This document shows, piece after piece, positions 1 through 6,216 of a stretch of DNA of 9,586 bases (position 1 is the first letter of the stretch; each line of letters begins with the position of its first letter). The notes under the pieces were generated by a model. That model ran no database searches. It saw nothing but the letters and a program-made list of their open reading frames with translations, and was not told the DNA's origin. Position numbers and translations under genes: made by a program. The stretch is from Cyclobacteriaceae bacterium (GTDB lineage Bacteria > Bacteroidota > Bacteroidia > Cytophagales > Cyclobacteriaceae), in assembly GCA_019751475.1 (NCBI GenBank), contig JAIENH010000715.1:1-9586 (forward strand). The letters are read 5' to 3'.

Positions 1-306
1 CAGGTCACGATGATGGGTTACGAAGAAGACTCGCTCCGGTCAGGACCGGAACTCACAGAGATACGCAGAGACACTATGAAAATTCCTGTCACATATAAAG
101 TTGATTCTGTTACCACGGCTGTGCGCGATTCACTGGTGATTAAGTCTACGTATCATAACGATCGCACGTTGCTCCAGGCAAAAGCTATTGGTGATTTTCT
201 TACCCAGCAAGGCATACCCCCTTCTAAGATCAGTTGTTCAGGAAAGGCAATAGCAGAAGAAATTCCGGAAAACCGGAAGACACGCGTGAGCGTGGTTATT
301 CACTAA
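1..306 (+). CDS. OmpA-like C-terminal domain protein (3' fragment)
   Basis: The reading frame is open to the left edge of the window (CAG GTC ACG precede the first ATG at 10), so this is probably the end of a longer gene. The last ~55 residues follow the layout of the OmpA/MotB peptidoglycan-binding fold: a helix of the type RTLLQAKAIGDFLTQQGI, then PPSKISCSGKA, then a closing ENRKTRVSVVI strand that corresponds to the usual NRRVEI end. The typical GHTD motif is not recognisable, and the segment before the final strand is shorter than usual, so the match is by pattern only. If correct, the protein would sit in the outer membrane or periplasm and contact peptidoglycan. Its end overlaps the end of the convergent DUF2911 gene by 11 bp. 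A genuine start at 10 giving a 98-residue protein is possible but less likely, because no signal peptide is visible. Confidence 0.55.
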   Translation, partial: QVTMMGYEEDSLRSGPELTEIRRDTMKIPVTYKVDSVTTAVRDSLVIKSTYHNDRTLLQAKAIGDFLTQQGIPPSKISCSGKAIAEEIPENRKTRVSVVIH

Positions 307-850
307 CGATCAGCGGCACGGCCACCAGGGTTTTGTCCCAAGCCAGCACCAACTCCAGCATGTCGTCAGCCTCGTCAAGGGAAATGGTGAATTGCTCAAA
401 TTCTTTTTCCGTAGTCATCACGGGCACGTCAATGATCACTACATCTGTTTCCGGCTCGCGGGCGGCTGCGCCTTTATTCATTACATCAATACCCCAGCCC
501 GGAATGGTAGAGTTAAAAACGACTGACCAGCTTTGCTCGTTTGGCACAGTCCAGAGCGAGTACTTTCCTTTAGGAAGTTTTTTGTCTCCAATCATCAAAT
601 CTTTATTCACCTCAAAAACGGTGGGCTCGTTGGCACCCGTGCGCCACGTTTTACCGTAAGGCACCAGGCCCCCGAAAATTTGCCTTCCCTTTTTGTACGG
701 ACGATTGTAAACCACGCTTATGGATAGGCCATTTTTATTGTATCCTACAGTGGTCTCAGGGCTGTGCGACTTGGTAGAAAGTCGTAATACAAAAAATGCG
801 GCCACTACCGCCAGTATTAAAATGCCCGTAAGAACCAGTACTTTTTTCAT
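296..850 (-). CDS. DUF2911 domain protein, membrane-anchored
   Basis: This 184-residue protein starts with Lys-Lys and a hydrophobic segment at about residues 4-23, which acts as an uncleaved signal anchor or signal peptide and places the rest in the periplasm or cell envelope. The body matches DUF2911, a family common in Bacteroidota: a strand ending VVYNRP (about 46-51), then GRQIFGGLVPYGKTWRTGAN (55-74), then KLPKGKYSLWTVP (91-103) and a tryptophan-containing strand SWSVVFN (107-113). The biochemical role of the family is not known. The length is ordinary for the family and the start follows directly from the signal segment. It is divergent from the small membrane peptide and LOG genes, with a 118-bp gap, and it converges on the OmpA-like fragment. 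I see no strong promoter on its own strand in the gap. Confidence 0.88.
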   Translation of the reverse strand: MKKVLVLTGILILAVVAAFFVLRLSTKSHSPETTVGYNKNGLSISVVYNRPYKKGRQIFGGLVPYGKTWRTGANEPTVFEVNKDLMIGDKKLPKGKYSLWTVPNEQSWSVVFNSTIPGWGIDVMNKGAAAREPETDVVIIDVPVMTTEKEFEQFTISLDEADDMLELVLAWDKTLVAVPLIVSE

Positions 851-920
851 TTCCAGAACGATTTATTAAGTGCGAATTAAACTCAAAATAAAAGAATAAG
901 GTTTCCGTAATCCTCAAATA

Positions 921-951
921 TTGTGAGAAACCCCAAAAGGAGTTTACTTTG
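921..951 (+). promoter_or_regulatory. Candidate Bacteroidota-type promoter
   Basis: TTG at 921-923 is separated by 20 bases from TTACTTTG at 944-951, which differs at one defined position from the Bacteroidota -7 box TAnnTTTG. It lies 17 bases before the ATG of the 35-residue peptide and could drive that gene together with the LOG gene. The match is by eye only, and such boxes occur by chance in AT-rich DNA. Confidence 0.3.
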
Positions 952-968
952 GCCTATAAATCAATTTT

Positions 969-1076
969 ATGGCAGTATTTGGTGTGGTCATCGCTCTTTT
1001 TGTTTTAGCCATCGTATCGGTATGGCTTTTCCCAAACAAATCTGTTAGCAACAACGAGCACGATATTAAGCACTGA
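969..1076 (+). CDS. 35-residue single-span membrane peptide
   Basis: An ATG-to-TGA frame encodes 35 residues beginning MAVFGVVIALFVLAIVSVWL, a continuous hydrophobic stretch of about 20 residues that would span the inner membrane, followed by a short polar tail (FPNKSVSNNEHDIKH). There is no cleavage site pattern after the hydrophobic stretch, so it is probably an intact membrane peptide and not a secreted one. It ends 14 bp before the LOG start and a promoter-like pair of boxes lies just upstream, which supports a real gene at the head of a two-gene unit. I do not recognise the family. It could be a small envelope protein or an accessory subunit of a membrane complex, but nothing in the sequence identifies a partner. 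A non-coding leader is the main alternative. Confidence 0.5.
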   Translation: MAVFGVVIALFVLAIVSVWLFPNKSVSNNEHDIKH

Positions 1077-1090
1077 CGCAAGTCCGCAGC

Positions 1091-1633
1091 ATGAATGTCT
1101 GTGTCTTTTGCGGCTCCAGCACAGGGCATAGCGCTGCGTTTGCTGAATCAGCCCGCCATACTGGCACCCTGCTGGCCACGGGTGGGCACACGCTTATATA
1201 TGGTGGCGGCAACATTGGCCTCATGGGCATTGTGGCAGATGCGGCCCTTGACAAAGGCGGCAGGGTCGTGGGTGTTATTCCTGACTTTCTGATGAAACGC
1301 GAAGTGGGGCACACCTCCCTCACGGAGTTGGTGGTGGTGAACTCCATGCACGAGCGCAAAAAAAGAATGGCCGACATGACCGATGTCTTTGTAGCCCTGC
1401 CGGGCGGATGGGGCACGTTGGATGAATTGGCCGAAATACTCACCTGGCGGCAATTAGGCCTTATCGACCAGCCCGTTGGCTTACTCAATGTTGACAACTT
1501 CTTTTCTCCGCTGGTACAACAGATGCAGGCCATGACGGAAAACGGGTTTCTCAATCCCGTTAACTTAAATTTTCTTACCATTGAGAATTCTCCCACAAAA
1601 TTGCTCACCGCGTTGGGGGTAGTTACCGTTTAA
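1091..1633 (+). CDS. LOG family protein (nucleotide 5'-monophosphate phosphoribohydrolase type)
   Basis: This 180-residue cytosolic protein has the full signature of the LOG (Lonely Guy, TIGR00730) Rossmann-like family: CVFCGSS at 4-10, the GGGNIGLMG glycine loop at 38-46, SMHERK at 85-90 and PGGWGTLDE at 104-112. The Arg and Glu of the last two motifs are the conserved catalytic and substrate-binding residues. Characterised members release the base from cytokinin nucleotide monophosphates or hydrolyse AMP or similar nucleotides. In bacteria outside plant-associated groups the physiological substrate is usually unproven, so a cytokinin role should not be assumed. The length is normal and the start ATG gives the expected N-terminus directly before the first beta strand. 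It lies 14 bp after the small membrane peptide and 54 bp before the aspartyl protease gene on the same strand. Confidence 0.92.
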   Translation: MNVCVFCGSSTGHSAAFAESARHTGTLLATGGHTLIYGGGNIGLMGIVADAALDKGGRVVGVIPDFLMKREVGHTSLTELVVVNSMHERKKRMADMTDVFVALPGGWGTLDELAEILTWRQLGLIDQPVGLLNVDNFFSPLVQQMQAMTENGFLNPVNLNFLTIENSPTKLLTALGVVTV

Positions 1634-1687
1634 GAACACATCAGTTCTAAAATTTTTGAATAGTTTTAACCTGAGCAATCCGGCTTC

Positions 1688-2920
1688 ATGCGCTTTAGGC
1701 ATCTTTTAGTCATTTTAACAGTAGTCATTTCCTCGCTCGCGCGGGCGCAGCACCTGGGCTTTTCGCTTTCAGAAGGCCAGCACCGTGTGCAGTTTCCCAT
1801 TGAGTTGTGCAATAATCTCATAGTGGTGCCGGTAGTACTTAATGGGCAGCTTCCGCTGAAATTCATCCTCGATACCGGAGTGCGTACCACCATCCTTACG
1901 GAAAAAGCATACAGCGACATTCTCAACTTGCCTTACAGCAGGCGCTACTCCGTAGCGGGGCCGGGTGGAGAAAAAATTGTAGAGGCTTACGTGACTAACA
2001 ACGTAACCATTGATATGCCGGGTGTGCACGGTGAAGGTCATGCCATGCTGGTGTTGGAAAAAGACTATCTCGAATTGAGAAACTACTTAGGCACCGATGT
2101 GCATGGTGTATTGGGATATGAGATATTCAGTCGCTTCATTGTTGAAATGGACTACGAAGCCAGGACACTCACGCTCATGTCACCCGAATTTTTTCGTCCG
2201 AAAAAGAAATTTCACTCAATGGCGATTTCCATCCAGGACACTAAACCGTATATCAACGCGCCTGTCGAGATGTATGATGGCACATCGATCGTTGCCAAGC
2301 TTCTGGTAGATAGCGGAGCCAGTCACGGATTGGTGCTTGACCCAAATTCTGACAAGAACATTCTCATACCCGAAAAACATGTGAGCAGTTTAATCGGTCG
2401 TGGCTTGGGTGGGCTCATCACCGGCCAGATAGCCCGCGTGAAGTCATTGGACTTAGGGAAATACTTTATCCAGGACATTGTGGCTAACTTTCCCGATGCC
2501 AACAGCTACATCGACACGCTCAAGACAACCGATGTATTCCGCAATGGTTCTATTGGTGGGGAGATCCTCAGCCGCTTCACGGTAATCTATAATTTTCCCG
2601 GGGAAAAAATGTACTTGAAAAAAAATTCTGGCTTCAAGAAGAAATTTAACTTCAACATGAGCGGGCTCACCCTCAAGGCCAAGGGCGCACGCCTACGCAA
2701 ATACGAAATCACCGATGTTAGAAAAAATTCTTCTGCTGAGAAGGCAGGCATTATGGCTGGCGATGAGATCTTCTCCGTCAACGGGCTTCCGGCTGCCAAC
2801 CTCGATCTCAACAGCATCAACGGCTACTTTAATTCAAAAGTAGGCAGGCGCATTCGATTGGAATTGCTGCGCAACGGTGAGCTGATGGTGAAGACCTTTG
2901 TGTTGGAAAGCCAAATCTAG
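1688..2920 (+). CDS. Exported retropepsin-like aspartyl protease with PDZ domain
   Basis: The 410-residue product begins with a clear Sec signal peptide (about 1-20, ending SLARA before Gln21), so it works in the periplasm or at the cell surface. Two retropepsin-like lobes follow. The first has the active-site motif LDTGVRTT (Asp62-Thr-Gly) and closes with GVLGYEIFSRF (140-150). The second has VDSGASHG (Asp208-Ser-Gly) and closes with GGEILSRF (290-297). A PDZ domain fills about 325-410, with the typical SAEKAGIMAGDEIFSVNG stretch. Both catalytic aspartates are present, so an active pseudo-dimeric protease in a single chain is plausible. This layout is common among Bacteroidota proteins annotated as aspartyl protease family, whose substrates are generally unknown. 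The FAD oxidoreductase start codon lies 5 bp after the stop, suggesting co-transcription, though a functional link to the biosynthetic genes is not evident. Confidence 0.88.
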   Translation: MRFRHLLVILTVVISSLARAQHLGFSLSEGQHRVQFPIELCNNLIVVPVVLNGQLPLKFILDTGVRTTILTEKAYSDILNLPYSRRYSVAGPGGEKIVEAYVTNNVTIDMPGVHGEGHAMLVLEKDYLELRNYLGTDVHGVLGYEIFSRFIVEMDYEARTLTLMSPEFFRPKKKFHSMAISIQDTKPYINAPVEMYDGTSIVAKLLVDSGASHGLVLDPNSDKNILIPEKHVSSLIGRGLGGLITGQIARVKSLDLGKYFIQDIVANFPDANSYIDTLKTTDVFRNGSIGGEILSRFTVIYNFPGEKMYLKKNSGFKKKFNFNMSGLTLKAKGARLRKYEITDVRKNSSAEKAGIMAGDEIFSVNGLPAANLDLNSINGYFNSKVGRRIRLELLRNGELMVKTFVLESQI

Positions 2921-2925
2921 GTGAC

Positions 2926-4053
2926 TTGATTACCGCTGTGGAAAAACAAGTAATTATAGTCGGGGGTGGGCTGGCCGGATTAACCACTGCCAATCACCTG
3001 GCTCGAGCCGGCATCAAATGTCATTTGTTTGAAAAACGTACCTACCCTTTCCACCGGGTGTGTGGGGAGTATATTTCCAATGAAGTGGTGCCCTACCTGC
3101 GATCGCTTGATCTCTTTCCGGAAAAGCTCGGCCCTTCCAACATCAAGTGGTTTCAACTCACTTCCGTGAATGGCCGTGCTGCACAGATGCCTCTTGATCT
3201 CGGGGGCTTTGGCATTAGCCGCTACCGGCTGGATGAATTTTTATACCAACGCGGCCTTGAAAACGGAGTCGAGTTTCACCTCGACCAGGAAGTGACAAGT
3301 ATCGCTTTCAACGGAGATCGATTTGAAGTTCATGCAGATACTGTCTACACCGCAGATGTTGTGATCGGTTCTTTCGGAAAACGATCAAAATTAGATGTGC
3401 AACTCGGCCGCTCATTCATTCAAAAGCGATCTCCGTATGTAGGTGTTAAGTATCACATCCGATATGACAGTCACCCGCCCGATCTGATAAGCCTTCACAA
3501 CTTTAAAGACGGCTACTGCGGTATAAGTCACGTAGAAAACAACATTGTCAATCTTTGCTACCTGACGCACCGCGAAAATGTGAAAGCTCACAAAAACATT
3601 CGCGCCATGGAGGAAGCGGTTTTGTTTCAGAATCCTTTCTTGAAAAAAATATTTGAAAATGCCCAATTCCTTTTTGAGAAGCCGGAGACCATTAACGAAA
3701 TATCTTTTGAAACCAAAGCCCCAGTAGAGCAGCACATCCTTATGTTGGGCGATGCTGCCAGAATGATCACACCGCTTTGCGGCAATGGTATGGCGATGGC
3801 CATTCATTCGGCAAAAATTCTTAGTGAGCATGTTATTCGCTTTTGCCAGGATAAAAACTATTCGCGCTTGCAATTAGAACAGGACTACGCAAAAGCCTGG
3901 CGATCACTCTTTGCCAGTCGCCTGTGGGCAGGCAGGCAAATTCAGCGGTTGTTTGGTGATGTTTGGACATCTAACCTGGCTGTGAACCTGGCCCGGCATG
4001 TGCGGCCGGTAGCTGATTTCCTTATGCGAAAGACGCACGGCACTCCGTTTTAG
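2926..4053 (+). CDS. FAD-dependent oxidoreductase (COG0644-like)
   Basis: A 375-residue flavoprotein with an N-terminal dinucleotide-binding fold VIIVGGGLAGL (9-19, GGGLAG at 13-18), an acidic strand end HLFEK (34-38), a PFHRVCGEYIS stretch (41-51), an SRYRLDEFL segment (98-106) and the second FAD motif LGDAARMITPLCGNGMAMAI (274-293). This is the layout of the FixC/geranylgeranyl-reductase and aromatic-hydroxylase superfamily. Members either hydroxylate phenolic rings or reduce isoprenoid double bonds. Next to a type III polyketide synthase, ring hydroxylation as for SrsC of Streptomyces griseus is attractive; next to UbiA, tail reduction is also possible. No ATG is available: TTG at 2926 lies 5 bases after an AGG, while GTG at 2938 would give an N-terminus starting MEKQVIIVGGG and is a credible alternative. 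It sits 5 bp after the protease gene and converges on the prenyltransferase gene. Confidence 0.87.
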   Translation: MITAVEKQVIIVGGGLAGLTTANHLARAGIKCHLFEKRTYPFHRVCGEYISNEVVPYLRSLDLFPEKLGPSNIKWFQLTSVNGRAAQMPLDLGGFGISRYRLDEFLYQRGLENGVEFHLDQEVTSIAFNGDRFEVHADTVYTADVVIGSFGKRSKLDVQLGRSFIQKRSPYVGVKYHIRYDSHPPDLISLHNFKDGYCGISHVENNIVNLCYLTHRENVKAHKNIRAMEEAVLFQNPFLKKIFENAQFLFEKPETINEISFETKAPVEQHILMLGDAARMITPLCGNGMAMAIHSAKILSEHVIRFCQDKNYSRLQLEQDYAKAWRSLFASRLWAGRQIQRLFGDVWTSNLAVNLARHVRPVADFLMRKTHGTPF

Positions 4054-4151
4054 TAACTGGAGTTACGCAAACTTAGCGGGAAGAGGTGTCCTACACCTAC
4101 TTACTCCCCTCAAAAAGGTGTAGGACACCTAGGTCTGCGCAACTCCCGTTA
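4054..4151. repeat. Nested inverted-repeat element, MITE/REP-like
   Basis: Outer arms of 19 bases, 4054-4072 and 4133-4151, match as inverted repeats at 16 of 19 positions. Inner arms of 15 bases, 4084-4098 (AGGTGTCCTACACCT) and 4116-4130 (AGGTGTAGGACACCT), are perfect inverted repeats with a 17-base spacer. Each inner arm is itself a 6-3-6 palindrome. The seven bases TTAGTAA occur at both borders (4050-4056 and 4149-4155), partly overlapping the arms, which could be a target-site duplication. No ORF lies inside. The element fills the gap between two convergent stop codons. Such compact palindromic units are often non-autonomous mobile elements or REP sequences; family membership needs a genome search. 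Confidence 0.6.
4112..4130 (-). terminator. Possible intrinsic terminator for the prenyltransferase gene
   Basis: Read on the minus strand, the inner arm gives AGGTGT-CCT-ACACCT, a 6-bp stem with a 3-base loop, followed at once by four further T residues. It begins 28 bases past the UbiA stop codon, where a terminator would be expected. The stem is short, and pairing of this arm with its 15-bp partner would compete with the small hairpin. The plus strand has no T run after either hairpin, so it looks one-directional. Confidence 0.42.
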
Positions 4152-4157
4152 GTAATA

Positions 4158-5051
4158 CTAAAACAAATACTCACCTACATGCGTGATCTCCAAAAAGCAC
4201 CAGATGAAAAACGTATTGAGGCAGATGGCTGAAATGAAGTTGAGCCACATCGTGTGTCCATAATTCGCTTGGCGCTGGTCTCTGAATACCTTCAAAAACC
4301 AAAAACTGAAATACAAAATCACGGGGCCCATGGCAAGCAGAAATGCCCACGCATATTTCATTTCATAGAATTGATTAAAAAATAAAATAAAGCCACCAGC
4401 CGCAAGTGCAAAAAAACCACCCGCAAAGAAAAACGTGCCCCGCACACCCAGCATCCGACTCAATGTGTTATCTCCGTGCTTCGCATCTTCTTCGTGTTGA
4501 TACACCTGCGTCATGGGGTAGTTGGCCCACAGCATCACGCTAGTGAGCAAGGCCGGCACGAGCACTTTTGCTTGAAGTAAATTTTCAATATCGAACTTAT
4601 TGATACCGGCATAGCACATTAAAAAAGTAAAAGCGCCTTGAAAAAATCCAGTCACCAACCAACCCGTTATGGGCAGACTCTTTAATCGTATAGAAGGATG
4701 ACTGTAGGCTTTTGATACTAACCCGTAAATAAGTAGCATAACAGAAAAGAGCGCAGAGACTTTGATATACCCCAACACCAAAGCCACCACATCGAGCAAC
4801 AGCGACATCCAATAGAGGCCGGTGGTGACGGGAGGTGGATTTTTTAATCCGCCAATGCTGCCTTCATCTTTATCAAAATAGCTGTTGTATCCATTGCTGG
4901 CCGGGTATAACAGAAAATGAAGAATGAGAAAAACCCACAGCATCCCCGACTCAGTAAAATTAGGAGACACCGCCAGGGCAAATAAAAATACCGGCAAGAG
5001 GAAAAATGAAAAGGGTATGCGCAGGTGCAGCAGTGTAGATTTTGAAAACAT
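4158..5051 (-). CDS. UbiA family membrane prenyltransferase
   Basis: A 297-residue polytopic membrane protein with around eight or nine hydrophobic segments, the normal length and topology for UbiA enzymes, which join a polyprenyl diphosphate to an acceptor such as a phenol, quinol precursor or glycerol backbone. The first Asp-rich motif is SNGYNSYFDKDEGSIGG (52-68). Aligned to the usual NDxxDxxxD it keeps Asn56 and Asp60 but has Ser at the second position and Gly at the last, with Asp62 and Glu63 nearby as possible metal ligands. The second Asp-rich region is YQHEEDAKHGDNTLSRMLG (184-202), with Asp189 and Asp194. This fits an uncharacterised UbiA subgroup and not MenA, UbiA or haem O synthase proper. 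It diverges from the polyketide synthase gene across only 50 bp, so the polyketide is a reasonable acceptor candidate. A housekeeping role in another prenyl lipid cannot be excluded. Confidence 0.87.
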   Translation of the reverse strand: MFSKSTLLHLRIPFSFFLLPVFLFALAVSPNFTESGMLWVFLILHFLLYPASNGYNSYFDKDEGSIGGLKNPPPVTTGLYWMSLLLDVVALVLGYIKVSALFSVMLLIYGLVSKAYSHPSIRLKSLPITGWLVTGFFQGAFTFLMCYAGINKFDIENLLQAKVLVPALLTSVMLWANYPMTQVYQHEEDAKHGDNTLSRMLGVRGTFFFAGGFFALAAGGFILFFNQFYEMKYAWAFLLAMGPVILYFSFWFLKVFRDQRQANYGHTMWLNFISAICLNTFFIWCFLEITHVGEYLF

Positions 5052-5055
5052 AGCG

Positions 5056-5072
5056 TTGAACTAACTGTTCAA
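5056..5072. promoter_or_regulatory. Palindromic operator candidate between divergent genes
   Basis: TTGAAC-taact-GTTCAA is a perfect 6-bp inverted repeat with a 5-bp spacer, inside the 50-bp gap between the prenyltransferase and polyketide synthase starts. A dimeric regulator bound here could control both directions. No regulator gene is visible in the window. The size is within what chance allows, so the placement carries most of the weight. Confidence 0.35.
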
Positions 5073-5084
5073 GATATAGCTTTT
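5056..5084 (+). promoter_or_regulatory. Candidate promoter of the type III PKS gene
   Basis: TTG at 5056-5058, 18 bases, then TAGCTTTT at 5077-5084, one position off the Bacteroidota -7 box TAnnTTTG. The box ends 17 bases before the ATG, the same distance as in the other candidate at 921-951. The -33-like TTG lies within the left arm of the palindrome, so a bound regulator would occlude it. Confidence 0.35.
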
Positions 5085-5101
5085 TAAAGTATTATTGGGA
5101 A

Positions 5102-6205
5102 ATGAGTTACATCACTGCCATCGGCACCTCCAATCCGCCCCATCAACTCACGCAGCCAGTCATTGCTGAGTTTATGACGCGCGCCATGCAATTGGGTGAC
5201 GATGATGCGCGAAAATTAAAAATACTTTTCCGCGCCAGCGGTATTGACACACGCTACTCGGTATTGGAAGACTACGGACGCACGTCTGAATTTCATTTCT
5301 ATGAAAACTCCAAAGACATGGAGCCGTTTCCTTCCACCAAAAGAAGATTGGAACTGTATCGCAGGCATGCTCTGGCCATCAGCCTGGAGGCCGTTTCAAA
5401 ATGCTTGATGGCGCTGTCCGATGTACGCAAGGATGCCATCACACATCTGGTAGTAGTCAGTTGCACAGGTATGTATGCGCCTGGCCTTGACATTGACCTG
5501 GTGAAAGCGGTGGGGCTTAATTCTACTGTTGAGCGAACAAGTATCAATTTCATGGGTTGTTACGCTGCCTTCAATGCCTTAAAGCTGGCGGCCGCAGCGT
5601 GCGCTAGCTCTGCTACTGCCAAAGTGCTGATCGTGTGCACGGAATTGTGCAGCATTCATTTTCAAAAAGAAAATACAGAAGACAACCTACTGGCCAATGC
5701 CCTGTTTGCTGATGGCTCTGCGGCTGTGTTGGTGGAAGCGGCTCCTCACAAAGGGAGCAACCTTCAACTGGAAAGCTTTCATTGTGAGCTGGCCACTGAA
5801 GGTGAACATGACATGACCTGGACGGTAGGTGACCTCGGCTTTGAAATGCGCCTGTCTTCTTATGTGCCTGATGTTGTGCGCGGTGGCATTAAAAATCTCA
5901 CGCGTTCATTGCTGGCCAAAATCCAGCAAAGACTGGATGAAGTGGACTACTTCGCCATTCACCCCGGTGGCAAAAAAATATTGGAGGCCATTGAGCGGGA
6001 GCTGGGGCTCACCAAAGAACAAAACCGCTACGCCTACGAAGTGCTGCGAAAATTTGGCAACATGTCATCGCCCACAGTGCTGTTTGTTGTTCAGGAAGTA
6101 TGGAAAAACACCAACGCATCAGACCACAACAAGCGAATGCTAAGTTTTGCCTTTGGCCCCGGACTGACGCTGGAAAGTATGCTGCTAAAAATTGTTAATG
6201 TTTAA
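5102..6205 (+). CDS. Type III polyketide synthase (chalcone/alkylresorcinol synthase family)
   Basis: A 367-residue homodimeric-type ketosynthase of usual length for the family. The catalytic triad is visible: Cys153 in NFMGCYAAFNAL (149-160), His287 in FAIHPGGKKIL (284-294) and Asn320 in RKFGNMSSPTVLFV (316-329). The C-terminal loop FAFGPGLTLE (349-358) corresponds to the GFGPG signature that shapes the cyclisation pocket. These enzymes extend an acyl-CoA starter with malonyl-CoA units without an acyl carrier protein and release resorcinols, pyrones or related rings. In bacteria with similar neighbourhoods, long fatty acyl starters giving phenolic lipids are common, but the starter here cannot be read from sequence. 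The ATG gives the standard short N-terminus before YITAIGTSNPPH. The methyltransferase gene follows after 11 bp in the same direction; the prenyltransferase gene diverges upstream. Confidence 0.94.
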   Translation: MSYITAIGTSNPPHQLTQPVIAEFMTRAMQLGDDDARKLKILFRASGIDTRYSVLEDYGRTSEFHFYENSKDMEPFPSTKRRLELYRRHALAISLEAVSKCLMALSDVRKDAITHLVVVSCTGMYAPGLDIDLVKAVGLNSTVERTSINFMGCYAAFNALKLAAAACASSATAKVLIVCTELCSIHFQKENTEDNLLANALFADGSAAVLVEAAPHKGSNLQLESFHCELATEGEHDMTWTVGDLGFEMRLSSYVPDVVRGGIKNLTRSLLAKIQQRLDEVDYFAIHPGGKKILEAIERELGLTKEQNRYAYEVLRKFGNMSSPTVLFVVQEVWKNTNASDHNKRMLSFAFGPGLTLESMLLKIVNV

Positions 6206-6216
6206 AGTAGTTCTTA

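Noticed and set aside
234..659. 141-residue plus-strand ORF opposite the DUF2911 gene
   Set aside because: It is a low-complexity Ser/Thr-rich translation antisense to a well-supported family protein; a reading-frame shadow.
851..920. Minus-strand TTATTTTG as promoter of the DUF2911 gene
   Set aside because: The nearest TTTG lies 23 bases away, outside the usual spacing range, and the region is AT-rich enough for chance matches.
1066..1608. 180-residue minus-strand ORF opposite the LOG gene
   Set aside because: It mirrors the LOG frame almost end to end, and the plus-strand product carries the SMHERK and PGGxGT motifs.
1633..1657. AGAAC-acatca-GTTCT followed by a T run after the LOG gene, possible terminator
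   Set aside because: A five-pair AT-rich stem with four bases before the T run is too weak to call, and the next gene on the strand is close.
1661..1668. TAGTTTTA as -7 box for the aspartyl protease gene
   Set aside because: No TTG/TTTG is found at a suitable distance upstream; the only one nearby is a few bases away.
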